Shown here piece after piece: positions 22,346 through 35,140 of a stretch of 64,000 bases of DNA. Within the stretch, counting starts at the first letter, position 1; each line of letters opens with the position of its first letter. The translations under genes were made by a program, and so were the position numbers. The notes beneath the pieces were generated by a model. It was not told the DNA's origin and did not search any database. It saw nothing but the letters and a program-made list of their open reading frames with translations. The stretch spans positions 10,821,501-10,885,500 of the forward strand of contig NC_059476.1 in the NCBI RefSeq assembly GCF_018139145.2, in the 5' to 3' direction. This stretch comes from Gymnogyps californianus. Its lineage: Eukaryota; Chordata; Aves; Accipitriformes; Cathartidae.

Positions 22346-25300
22346 CCCTGGCATCAGCGGGACACAACAGGCAGAGGGCTCTGCTTATATTTTACAGATT
22401 GCAGGATAAGGCAGTGAAAACAGACTAATCTGAAGATCATCTGCAACAGTAACATGTCAGAGAATATTTTGTCTTGCCCAGCTTTAAGCTGGCCACCTGG
22501 GTGTCCAGTATAGTTAATAAAGAGGCCTAAACAGTGACTCATCCCAGCTAGCTAAAACATCTCCACTGTGCGAAGACTGACCTGGCTACAGTACCTGTCT
22601 CCTCCATTGACTGCAGCCAGTGCCTAAAGGACTGGCATAGACTACACACCAAAGTTTTACATCCCTAAGAGCTGAACTCTGCTTTTAATGAAGATACTTT
22701 CTAGAAGGAAAAAACTACTAGCTGACAACAGAAAGTGTCTTTGTATGCCCTAAATTTATTGTCTGGACTATTAAGCCAGTTTACAGTACACTCCTGTTTG
22801 CATTCCCTAGTTGAAATCTTGACCATAAAGACCATAAAGGATAGACATTTCCGTTTTTTAATATAGAAAGCACAGAGACTCTAAGAGACAGACATCCAGG
22901 AACTGTGGTTTTAAGTGCAATGCCAAGATTGTGACATTGGGGATACAGTCTCTGGAACTGGCACCAACATTAATTCAAGAGAATATGTGATATTCTAGTA
23001 TAACTTTGACCAGACCTCTTAAAAGTTTCTGTAAAATCCTTCTGGATTTGTTTCTCTTAACAACACAGAGTGCCCTTGTTTTGTTTTACTTTCTAAAAGA
23101 TTTATTATGCTTGTTTTTCATCAGAGAGATAAGTGAAGTTTAACTTTCCCTAGTTTTGTTGGCTGACAATCTCACCTCTTTTATCTTGGCTTCTTGGAGA
23201 ACAGTGGCTCACCTCATCATGCTGTAACATTTGTAACCATAGATCAGCTTCAGCTGAATGTGACAGGAGATGAGAGATCAACAATATTTACGTCCTCCAA
23301 CCTAATGACTATAAGAGAGGTCCAAATTTGCACCCAGCGGAGGGAAGGTCCATGGGGAAAGAGCAGTGCAAGTGTCAGAGAGCAGAGAGCCCGTGCGGAG
23401 AAGGTGCCCAGAGAGCAGACTGCCCGAGTCCCGCTGCTCACCATGCTGCTTGTTAGTGTTACTAATGCCATCGTCGCAGAGATGATAATGTGAACCCCTT
23501 CTCCCACTCACGAATATCAAATCCTTTTCCTTTTCCAGCTGAGATCGCATCATATCTCTTGCAGTTACAGCCACTGGAAGAATTATGTTAGAAAAAAAAA
23601 AATGCACATATTGTTGACTGCCTTTAGCTTTTCTTTTACTCTTAATTTTATCTTACTCTCATCAGCTGCATTCCTCAAAAATGGAAATAAACACATTCAG
23701 ACCCACCATCCTCCCATAGACTGCCAGTGGTCTGCTATGCAGAGTTTGGGAATCTCTGTGCTAGAGTTCACCTTGGAGTCTGTAGCAGTTTGACCTGAGG
23801 ATTGTAAAAGATTTTTTTTACAAAAGCTTACCTAGAATGTCCCAATTTACTCCAAATTACTAGTGTAGACGAGGAAGTGATACTTAGCCTGTTGTAACAC
23901 ACACTTCAGCAAGACCAGCTAGTACATCGTAAAGCACTGCTTGCCTTATCTGCGCTGGAACAAGTCGCTCTGAATGCACTAACTATTCTAACAAAAATAG
24001 TCCAGACTTATCTCAGAATACGCAGGGGAAACTCTCACACATTGTAATGGAAGGGCACAGGGGCTGAAACTTTGACAATGATTTAATCTCAACCACACAT
24101 TTCACAAGGTTATAGTTTAAGAGCAAGTAAGCAAAACCAGATGATTTTAACAGTTCCATGAAAAGTAGCTTCCCAATTTGTTCAACTTCTGATCTTCACT
24201 TAATGGGCTGTCCTGCTTTTTTTTTTAGCACTCCAGTGGCAATATAGTCTGCTGTGAAAGATAAGACCTATACTAGCAATGAAAACAAGCAGCGAAGAAA
24301 TAGCTTTGACTACAATTTTTAAGTCTTCTTCATATATCACAAACAAGCACCACAAAAAAAAAAAAAAGAAACCCACAACATCTTGAATGCAGTGATTTTT
24401 ATATCATCCAAAGAACAGGGAAAGAGCCTGATTATAGTTTAAAAAGTCTTGGTACTACTGAAAATACAGCAAAAGGTTCCTTGTGAAGCCACGCTGTAGG
24501 CACAGGCTCAGTGGCTTCATTTGCAAGAAGCCTGCAAATCTCTGTAGATCTCTGTACCCACTGTTCACATTGACAGATCTATTGCTGCCCAAGAAGAGTG
24601 AAGGTTAACAGTGTGTCTGGAAATATGGTGTCCCAGGCAAAGTTTCTGTCTATGGGGGTGTTCTTGGGACGACAATGATCCTCTCTGTCCCTTCGCTAGC
24701 ACCTTTGTAAAGTGGAGGTATTGCTGGTCTAATGGGTGAAGGGGTTGCAGTTTAATTAACTTGTAAGGTCTTAGAAAATGTTTTCAGTCTGTGACCTATG
24801 GAGCCCTGCTACCTTTACCAATAAAAGGTAGCAGATGCTAGGTAGCAATCTCTGCATATGGAAATTCTAAAGGGGGCCATATTTTCATAGGAAATTTGTA
24901 GGGGTCCACAAATCAAAAAAGACTGAAAAAAAGTGGCTTAGATCTCATCTGTTCAGATGAAAGGAACTGCTGAAGACTGAAGTGTAGGTATGTATTAATA
25001 TATCATGGTATTGCGACTAAAGAGCATTATACAGCAGCACAATGTTATCAAATGGTTCTATCCATTTAGTCTCATAGGCGTATAGCAATAAAAATGTAAG
25101 AAATCGAGCCAGACTGGGCTGTTTACTTTTAGCTCTTGGTTTCTGAAAAATGTTTTATTTGCCGTAGATGGTTGTTAATCTTTTTAACAATTATATCCTT
25201 GGAATTTTTAATCAATCAGAGTTGGAAAACAGCTCCACACACAGACTTGACTTAAAAGTAATAGCTGTGTATGATAGAGGAAGCACTGAAGTCATGTAGG

Positions 25301-25370
25301 GCATCTTAATATGAATACATGTATTAGAAAATATTGCATAGATGTAATGTAACCCTCAAGTGTAAAACTC

Positions 25371-25427
25371 ACACACACTCTCTCCTCCTCCCTCCCTCCC
25401 TCTCTCCCTCTCTCTCTCTCTCTCACT
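25371..25427 (+). repeat. CT/CCT-rich microsatellite
   Basis: A compound CA-CT-CCTC-CT low-complexity tract, almost pure pyrimidine on the plus strand. Confidence 0.9.
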
Positions 25428-28400
25428 TATAGTCTCTCCCCACATTTGCTAAAACTAAAAATAAATCTGCTTGTTGCTAGACTTATATGAAAGCCAAAAA
25501 AAATTTTAAAAATTGTGAGGTCTAGCACAAGAGAATGAGTGCATTTTGGGGGAGGGAGATAATAGGATTTTTTTATATCAGCGAAAAATATTAGAGGTAG
25601 ATATCTGTGCAGTTGCTGAGCTTTTGTGTTCTGGGGCTAGGAGACTTGAATATTATTAAGGGATCAGTCACAAAGTGCATCAATCTGGCATGTACTACAG
25701 CCAGATATCTATTTGCCAGGAACTGAAAAAAAAAATCTCAGCAGGCTCACAGTTGAAGAATGGTGGACATCGCTTTGATTCAAGAAAGCACTGGCACAGA
25801 TATCTTCCTGGATATGGATAACATAATGGACTTTGGGGAACATATTAAGTCACCCCCCCCGTGACTTGGTAGCAGCTCTGGATGTGAATTATACAACTCT
25901 GGATTGATATGTTAAGGACTTAACAATTTCTGTCTGCAGCATTTCCAACCTCTGAGTAAAGTGTTGAGTTACTTTTTTTTTTCTTTCGGTTTGATGGCCA
26001 ATTGTGCCATACTATGTAATTCTTTTTTAAAAGCCTGCAAATAAAAGAAAATATAAATTAAAAAGAGGATGGGGAGAGTGACACTGAGTGAGTGTGTGTG
26101 TGATGCACTGCATTTAATGTTCCTCTAGAGCAAAGTCACACTTGAAGGCCTGGCTTCTTTATTTATACTGTTTGTTTATAAGATCCAGGAATGCTTCTTT
26201 TCAGCATGGAATAATTTTTGCAGTGGCTTCAAATGAAAATATGTATTCACTAAAAACAGAAAATCAGCTGGGCGCTCACCACTGCACTGAGAGGCCCATT
26301 CAGACTCCCAGCAACCCAGCACCCAAGAGCTCATTAGAGATTCGCAAGGAGCAAACTGCTTGATTAGCTCTGCTCTGACCAAGTTTGGGGTGGTTTTCCT
26401 GGAATTCAGCTGAAAAATACAGGTATATGCAACAAATATGTTGTTTTTCTAATACCTGACATCAGTTGGGTACTGATGCTGAATGGCAGGTGTTGGCAGT
26501 TAGGGTGAGTGAAGACATTTGAGACTTTTCCTGGCCCTATTTGTTTTTAGTATCAGAATAATTTTCCTTGATGACAGGACTTGGATTTGATTACTTGAGT
26601 TTGATCACATGTGTTCATGGTGAACATTACGTCTTTATTTCCTTATAAAACAAAAGTGCTTTTATTCTTACTGTGATATGCACAAGGCAATGGAAGGCCA
26701 CGTTACTTTCTATAGTATCTTTTGTATAAAATAATTTTAACAACAGATAAAGAAAATAGAATGAATAAAGAAGGATTACAGGCTCCACATGCTGTGTACA
26801 ATGGAGACAACTTCTTTATATTGCTCTGTGGATACTTTGCCTTCTATCCCTGACTTCATGGGCCATTATTTCTTATTTCATCCAACGCAGACCATCTCTT
26901 AGTCATAATTGCATAACATATGAAAAATACACTATTTGTGTATGTGACAAAATAGCATTAGTAAAATATTGATGTATTTTAAACTTAAACCCTTTGTCCT
27001 CTTTTCCTCTAACAAAGAACCAGGCTGCCTGTAGGAGAGTTGGGAAGTGAAGGCTTGGAGTTGGCATGACATGACAGGACATCTCCCAAACAGAACATCC
27101 ATCCGTGCCCCACAGACCACTGGGTTTCAGAAGCTGTGTTTTTATAGCAATAGCCAAAAAAGCTCTCTTTACAGATGACTTTTTAAAGAGATGACTGAGA
27201 TCCTGGGGAAGATATGTGAAGATATTGAAGTGATGATAGCAGCTTCTGCTGGAAAAGCAATGGTTCAAAGAATGGCATATTTTTTTGGAGGGAAAGAAGT
27301 AGGACTGGAATTATGGGTACAGAGAGCGTAGGAGAAGAAATCTTGGCATTTTACATTTTAGGCTCCTCAACTTCCAGACAGGTGTGATTTACCTGCGATA
27401 ACTTCCCATCAGCATCAGGGAAAAACCAGTATGATGTGCACGACAATAATTAAGAGATTCATTCTGCATGATTGCACAAGTATCAGTAAAGGGCTCAAAA
27501 TGATATCATGACCAAGTGCAGTTATAACACACAGCCTATGAGCACTGTGATTGTGCTCACAAAAGCACTGGACAAGAAACTTCGATCACTCACCCCTGGC
27601 TGCCATTGTTGGCTGAAAAAATCAGAGAACGTTTCTTTTTAAAGCAGTCTCTCGTCTTCTGTCACTCCACCTGGTCTCCCTTCTGAAATGCCTGGTCCAT
27701 GGGGATGCAAGCATCAGGAGGGATATAATGGTCTTTCATGAGAATTCGTTAAGGTTTTCAGGACTAATACCCATAATTTACATAAAGGAAAAAAAAGAAC
27801 TATAATGGATGCTTATAAATTCTGTCAGGAATGAGGAAATCTGTTAGCAGCTGAAAGTAACTACCTGGCATTTTAAAAAGCAGCAGTTTTCTATCTTGTT
27901 CTGTCACAGGGTCACTGAAAGTCAGAATCTGAAAGATCTTATCCAAGTAGATTTTCCCCAGCATCCTGGAGCCGCGTGGGCCGAGAGGGATGGTTAGCGA
28001 GTCAGATAATCCTGCCCTCCACACATTATGCAGCCAGGGAGAAGGGCAAGTGTTCCAGCGGGAGGGACACTGCCAGGCAGCCTTTGCGGAGGTGGCTCTT
28101 CTGGTAATAAGAATGAATCAGAGAATAAAGTGCAGCACCTGCGATAATGAGTCTTTTAAACCATTATGTCTAAACATTCTTCTCAGCCTTCTAAAAACAT
28201 AACGTTTCAGTTTAAGCCAAACAACGCTGTTCAGCACAATATGTTTGAGGAAGAAAGCCACGTATTCTTCTTGCATTTGTCTTTTTTTTTCTCTTTTAGG
28301 CAGATGATAATTCCATTTTTTATTTGATTTAAGAACATGTTATGAAAGGGCCATCGTTACAATAAAGGAACAAGTCCTGCAAACCTTCACGCATGTGATT

Positions 28401-28794
28401 TTAATAGGTGTAGATATGTGAATAAGGATTAGAAACACTCAGCCCTTGCTTAGCATTAGTGTGCAGGCTCAAGTTATGTTCTTGCTGTGAATTGGCAATG
28501 AGACGCAAAGCCTTTCGCCTCTAGGGCTGTGGTTCAAATGCAGCCTGGGTCATTGGTGGCTCTACACAAAACGAGGGGGCTGTTTCAGTCCAATTTCACC
28601 CTCTCCCTGTTAAAAGACAGCAGAGATTTCAAGGTCAGAGTGATCTCAGAGTCTCTCATCTTATTATGAATTGCCTTTTTTTACTTACTATGCTATACTA
28701 TAGAGCCTGGAGACTTCTGCCAAGTGTGGGGCCTGTTCCGCTAGTTACTGTGAAAACACATGCAGCTCCACTTACTTACAAACAAGAGACAGGA

Positions 28795-28915
28795 CAGGCA
28801 GTGGAAGAGGGAGACAGGCGCAAAGAAATGAAGTGACTTGCCCAGAGGACAGTAGCAATGCCCGGAGCAGAGCCCACCTTTCCTCACAACCAGGCCACGC
28901 TTCCTTCTTCACCAG
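28795..28915 (-). mobile_element. MIR/CORE-type SINE relic, reverse orientation
   Basis: The plus strand has AAATGAAGTGACTTGCCCAG, then GAGCAGAGCCCACC and CCAGGCCACGCTTCCTTC, which is the antisense order of an amniote MIR-like SINE (conserved tail first, tRNA head last). Confidence 0.6.
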
Positions 28916-31900
28916 CAGCCACAGGTAAAACAGTGACGGGAAACGTGTCCTTGGACTTCGCTTTCCAGCAGGTAGCCTGCATGACTGTCAACCTAGCACT
29001 TTTTATGGTATTTTTTTAGTAGAGGTGGGGATAATATAAAACAAACTGTATGACAGATGAAAAGCATTAGCCCCAACAATATTAATGGATGATAATGTAT
29101 ACGGTAGATCATTTTATCACACCATTTACATGTAAGTTTGTTTGGTGTATTATCTTTGACACAGTGGAAGATTCATAGATCAAGAGAATTGGTGTAACCC
29201 AATTTCATATGTTTTGTTGGATCTTCGAACAAAAGTGGATGCATTTTGAGTATACATTAAGTAAGTGCTGCATGAAGAACTTCCTTATGACACCTGGCAC
29301 CTACTTTTATGGCTTATTTTGTCAGATTGTTTCTTCTATTCAAAGATTAATTTTCCCACTTGCTGAATTTGTTAAATCTTTGAACATCTCAGCCAACGAA
29401 GAGGTTTTCAGATCTGAGTTTTCTCAGGATTAAACACTTCTGTAGCAGAAAAAACACCACTCAGTCAATACAGACAGACTTGTTTGAAATCTAGCATTTG
29501 CTAAACAAAAAAGGTTAAACTTTTTATAAAGAAAAGTCCAAAATTAAATGTGCCCTGACTTTCAAACATGCCAACTGTAACTAAATGGGTATTGAGCTCA
29601 TGCACTCATGAAAATGCTATTTTATCCTAATTTTAAGTTTAAAGCAAATGTTGGCTTATCACATATATGATTTGAAATCAAGGTATATACTGTTCCCTAA
29701 TGCAGGAGAAAGCTCTTCACAGATGTGACACCCCTTCCTAAGGAGGGAGACACCATCCTTGCAACAGTTTCTTGGAAGTCAGTCCATTTGCTGTATCAGG
29801 TCAGTGCTCTGCGGGCCACTGAATGGGAATCTCCATTCAAGTACGTCCCCCTATCCGTTGCAGGGCTTCTCCCTAACAACACACACGCATCCTTATGCTA
29901 GACTCAGCTTGTCAGTTCACACCATTTTTATCAGTCACTTCCCTTGGCAAATGATAATACAAAGCAAACTTCCCTGGGACTTTCTATGTCCTTAAATTAG
30001 AGATGAGGTGTTAGCATCCTCAAAGCATTCCAAAGCCCAGGTTGTACCGAGTGGCACAGCTGAAAACTAGCACAACTGCAGGATAAACCAAAGTGCCAGA
30101 TCCAAAATCCCACCGGTGAGGCACACAATGATCTGGATGAAACCCAAGCTTTGTACTGTGTGCCTAGTATAAACCCTTGCAAGCTAACTCTTGGTCGGCC
30201 AGACTTGATGATATCCCGAACCACAACTCAAACACCCACAGGCTTTTGCTGTCCTTTCCTAGTATATCGGGATTTTGCCCATTCTTAAGCTGGAAGCAGG
30301 ACAGTGCTGGAATATACCTGGCAGGATTTTGTTTCTCCAAGTCTTCCAGCCCAGTCTGGAAAACTCCAAAGCCTCAAATACTTATTTGGGACTAGACTCT
30401 GCCTGTTCCCAGGGGGTATTGCAGAGGGCACTGGGGTGGTAGAGGGAGGGTGAGCCGGGCTGGTGGTAGGGCTGGTGCCCGACGTGGCAGCAGGGAGACT
30501 GGCTGTCCGCCTGACTCAGCTCTGCCTCAGGAGCACAAATGAGCCTGCAAACAGTAAGGGACAATCCTCCAAACTTCTTCAAGTTCACTCTTTTAAAAAA
30601 AACTCCAAACTTTAAAAATAAAATAAAGTTCAGACAAATGAACAAAAAGGCATGACAAATGCTTAAAGAAAATGAAAGGAATAAAGGATTTTTTAAAACT
30701 CTATCCCTGTTACCTTTATTTCTGCTCAGTGAAGTGATATTTCTTGATCCTCAAGATCCCCCTTCCTTAATGAGGTAAAACATGAGATTATGAAGAACAT
30801 TTTTTAATGAGAATTCAGGGACATTTCTGGGTTGGTTGAGAAGTATGAAAGTATTTAACCTCAGTTCAATGAACTGCCCTTTATTAACATTTTTCTTCTA
30901 GTGCCACTCACATAACTGCCCTTTCACAAGCCCCGTCTCAACCATTTGGTACTTATAACTTGGTTTTAGCCAAGGGTGCATTGCAGAATACAAATCAATC
31001 ATTGGCTTTATTTCTTGTGACTGAAGGATTTCATAGACAGTATCTTTGTGGACAGAGCTACCTCGAAGAAAATAGGGCTTAGTGATTAAAATGTGGCCAT
31101 TTTTCTCTCCGTTCAGCAGTAAAAGGCTGCCAGAAGAAGAGTTCAGAAGACCATTCAGTGAGTGATGTGGCATTAACAGTGCAGCACACCTCAGCTCAAC
31201 GGAGCACATGCATGTATAAACAATGCTGCTATCAAACACCTTTTACCTTGTCAAAGATTAAATACGTCTTTAGGGAATGGGAACGGTGCCATGCTAACAC
31301 CTTAGCAATACAGGCCAAGTGGCAGGACAGTTGGCTTCCCCGTCAGTTTGTCACAAACTCGTCTTGGAAACGTTCTGCTAGAAACATGAGAGCGTCCCTG
31401 TCTTGGGTTCCTGTCCATCCGTGCTCTGGGTAAGCTGCCAGTGTACCACTTATTGCCAATTCTAGCGGTGCTTTTGTCATGTGGACACTTGCCCACTAGG
31501 AAATGGATTGAAGCCACCCATGTACTTTAAATATGCCATTGTCTAAGCTCCAAGTGCTAATGATAGTTAATGACACCAAGTCTGGCCTGGCCTGGAGTCT
31601 TGTAGGAACTGTATCTGTGCTACCCACTGTTACCTTTGAGTTGATCCGTCCTACCTCTCAATATATAACATTTGTAGTACACCTTCTTAATGCAAGAGGA
31701 ATATATTTGTATTTATACATTGCACAAAAGAAGGAGAGCCATGGCTACAACGGAGGGGAGCAATACTGTTTATGTTTTAACTAAGGAAATTAAGGTGAAC
31801 CCTACGAAAAAAACTGATGGGATTTTGTTGTTCCTGTGGGACAGTGGAGACTTATCCCAGAGACTCACATTCAGTCAAGTGCATTAAGCTGAATTCCCGG

Positions 31901-34204
31901 CCATTGGAGAGTGGAGAGCAGATACCAGGTGCACCTCCAATGTTTTGAAAAGCTGGCACTTCCAGACCGTTGTGCAAATTTTAGACCAACAATTTTGATG
32001 GTAGGACACAAATTCTCAGGCATAGTGATGAGAAATTCTGCAACCCGTTGAACATGCACTAAACTCTGTCCCTCAGCCATGGGGCACAGAAGAACTTTTT
32101 TAAAGAAAAGTCTTTTCTTACAGTGCTCTTCCCTTGCCAGTCTCCTGATGCCAACATTCATTAACATCCCAGTGCAGACGCACTGTACCTGGTACATTTG
32201 GATGCACAGCCAGTGCTCACCCTGCTTGGGCACACCAGAAACACTCAAAGGCAGCCAAGAAAAAAAAGGAGAAAGAATGCCGATTAGGAGACACAATGTA
32301 AGAGTTACAGATTCCCATAGAGCAGCACCAAGTTTTGAGGTTGAATCCTTGTGTTTCTATCTATCTCACGTCTCGTTTTACAGACATCAGCACAGACAGA
32401 TTTACAACACTTGGCAGGGCAGAAGAAGTCAGTAGATTCCTGACCTCCTTGATGTCAGTGTGAGTTTTGCTGCTGGCATTCATGGAGCCAAGATTTCGTT
32501 CCATTTTAGTGCTGGATTAACTGAGGTTCATAAGGTAACACACTTGCAAACAAAGGCAGTGCATTAGCCTCTGTTTTTCTAGGCGGTTTAGCGACACATC
32601 TCATGGTCTCAAAGCATTATAGCAGGAACACAAGATTTAGGCCTTGCAGACTTGAGCGAATGCTGTGGGAACAAATGCAGCAATAAGCACAGCTTATGAG
32701 AAATGCAAAGCAGGTTAACAACAACTGTGTTTATCAGAAGAGAAGACCCATCTGGAAGCATGCGTGAATATCAGCTATTGGAGCTGGAGGTAATCTTGCA
32801 GTCTTGAATATGTACAATACTCTGCTAAGAGGAATTGTAGCATGATGTAAAAAAGCTGAGGTTTTTTGTTCATTTGTTTTGTTGTTTTCAGTTATTCATT
32901 TGAACTGCATAATTCATTTTTTTAGTAGTCATGTAGTTTGTTGGCCGGTTCTTCTACTGAAACCTTAGGGTAGTGTACAATGAATTAACACACACACACA
33001 TGCACCCACAAACCATGCAAAAACCCACAAAGAAAGTTTGAAGTAAATACGTCAAGGAAAAAACTGGCCTCACCTCCACCATTCAATCTTCCACTGCTGT
33101 GTCTTAAATGATACAAAAAGAGACACACAAGCTCTGGTTCTTAGAACCAGCAGAATGCTTCACACAAACAATTTTGAGAAGTTTTTGTTCACTTAAGTGT
33201 TCTCTCATTTTAGCAGTAAAAAGCAAGAATGGTTAGCTTTTGCCATTCATGTATGACATTGTTTTACAGCTCACAACTAGCTGCATGCAGACTCTAGTAG
33301 ATGCACGAGGAGCTGTTCATTACCACAATGCAAAAGTTTAAGCAGTCACAACTTGGCAACATCTCTTGGTCCAGGTCTCATTAGCCTGGGAGTTCAAATT
33401 CCCCTAGAAGCACCTTGTTGAAGCAGACAGCTTGCCTCTTCCAGCACATCAGCTCTTCCTTTGTACAAAGAATGTTACAGGGGAATGATTAGATGGAGGA
33501 GGATTTTTCAGCTAAGAAAAGAGCTGGCAGAAGGGGGATGTTACAGTAGAATATAAAATCATGAATGGCACAGGGAAGGTGAATAACGAACTGCTGTTTC
33601 ATTTGCTGCCCTAGTTCTTGCATGAGAGACGAGCAAGTAGCGTGTTTGCAACAAACAGCAAGTGTTTGGTGGTACTCCTTCACAGACTGGATTAAGTTGT
33701 GAAACTCCTTGCCATAGGATTTTGTGAGTGCCACAAGTTTACACAGATTAAAAAAGAGACCAGATAAAATAATGACATTAAAAACGTTAAAAAATTAATG
33801 TAGTAGTAAATATCGGTATACCACTTCTGGCTTGGGAAGACCTGAGCCGCCAGTTTCTGGAAGCTGAGTGAATAAACTTGGGCTATGTAAATGCCACGAT
33901 ACATTTGCCCTGTTCTTGTGCCCTTATCTGGGCACCTGGTATAGCAAGAACTCAGACCTTTGGCCTGACCCTGCTAGGCTGGTCTCGTGTTTGCATCTCT
34001 GCCTTGTTTGTGCTTATCTGCAGACTGCTGGTAAACTTCTGTATAGCTTCCCCCAAAATGTCTTTTAAGAGCTTTAAAGTATCATGAACTTTTACCTAGC
34101 AATTTGTGCAGATTTTCTGAACTTTAGAAGAAGCTATAGGTTATGACATTTGCTGAGGAACACAGTTCATAAGAAACAGAGTCAAGCAGACCTAAGTCTC
34201 ATAA

Positions 34205-34245
34205 GTGTGTGTGTGAGTGCGTGTGTGTGAGAGGGAGAGAAAAAA
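34205..34245 (+). repeat. Interrupted (GT)n/(GA)n microsatellite
   Basis: GTGTGTGTGTGAGTGCGTGT followed by GTGAGAGGGAGAGA. A simple repeat with interruptions. Confidence 0.85.
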
Positions 34246-34491
34246 ATGTGCCTGTGAAAGTAACTTTGTGTATAAACCAGATATTTTCCATGACATATGT
34301 TGATGAATTGAATTCTGTTAATTTATAAACTATATTCAGAGCTGGTAGAATTTTGTAGTGTTTCATGGCCAAATTCTGTGAAAGGACTGGGAAAAATCTG
34401 TTCCAATTTATTTTACACTCTGCAGTGATTTTCTAACTAACTGTGTGTGAATTACTATATTTCGATCTGTATATAGAGCACTGAGCACTTT

Positions 34492-34602
34492 GGCCCCAGC
34501 CCAGCAAAGCAGTTAAAGGAAATGTCCTGCTGAATTCACAAAGACTGTTTGCATTCTTAAAGTTAAGCATGTGCTTAAGGGCTTTGCTAGATCATAACCA
34601 AA
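34492..34602. repeat. Old MITE-like repeat (CAGCAAAGCA...GTGCTTAAGG type)
   Basis: The left end is CCCAGCCCAGCAAAGCAGTTAA and the right end AAGTTAAGCATGTGCTTAAG then GGCTTTGCTAGATC. The two ends are near-perfect inverted repeats (AGCAAAGC/GCTTTGCT and TTAA/TTAAG). This is a noncoding DNA-transposon relic of the same broad group as the repeats at 2516 and 14669. Confidence 0.65.
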
Positions 34603-34954
34603 GATCTCAGGAGCAGTTGGCAAGACTGATACCACAGAGAATAGAAGAAGAGGAAAACAGCAAGAAAGATGTCAATAGATATATCGACATGAATTTGGAA
34701 TGGTGCTTAGCATTTGAGTGCATTAAGAAAAGAGAGATCTAAAAGGCCCAAGAAATGTATTTGAGAGAGTGCGTTGACTTTTTAAAAAAATACCACTTTC
34801 TAACAGCCATATATCAAACACCGACTTTCAAAGGAGAGAAACATTGCAACATATGTTGCACCATTCCCATCATATTATTTTGCTATGTGTAATGCTGCAG
34901 CAATTTTTAGCACACAAGATGTTAATCTCATTCTGGTTCTAAAGCACACGCAGA

Positions 34955-35140
34955 TCACATCATCACTGAATGGGCACCTCTGGAAACCATCTACTCCAAC
35001 CCCCCTGGCTCAAAGCAGAGTCAGCTACAGCAGGTTGCCCAGGGGCTTGGCTGTTTCCAGGGATGAAGATGCCACAGTCTCTCTCGACAACTTGTTCCAG
35101 TGTCTGACCACCCTCACAAAGAGCTTGGTATCTTCTTCTT
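34955..35140 (-). mobile_element. CR1 LINE 3'-UTR fragment
   Basis: Antisense CR1 tail motifs occur in order: ACCATCTACTCCAACCCCCC, CAGCAGGTTGCCCAGG, ACTTGTTCCAGTGTCTGACC and ACCCTCACAAAGAGC. It is a short 5'-truncated copy without reverse transcriptase. It has moderate divergence from the bird CR1 consensus as I remember it. Confidence 0.85.

Larger units (their letters stand above)
19026..34954. other. Upstream spacer, no gene seen
   Basis: Apart from the LINE fragment at 21975-22345, the SINE at 28795-28915, the CT tract at 25371 and the repeat at 34492, this is noncoding sequence without splice-consistent, recognisable protein segments on either strand. ORFs of up to 141 codons (31871-32296, minus) show no domain or family match that I know. 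Confidence 0.6.

Noticed and set aside
31871..32296. 141-codon minus-strand ORF
   Set aside because: No recognisable motif, no splice-consistent neighbours, overlapping frame open on the other strand.
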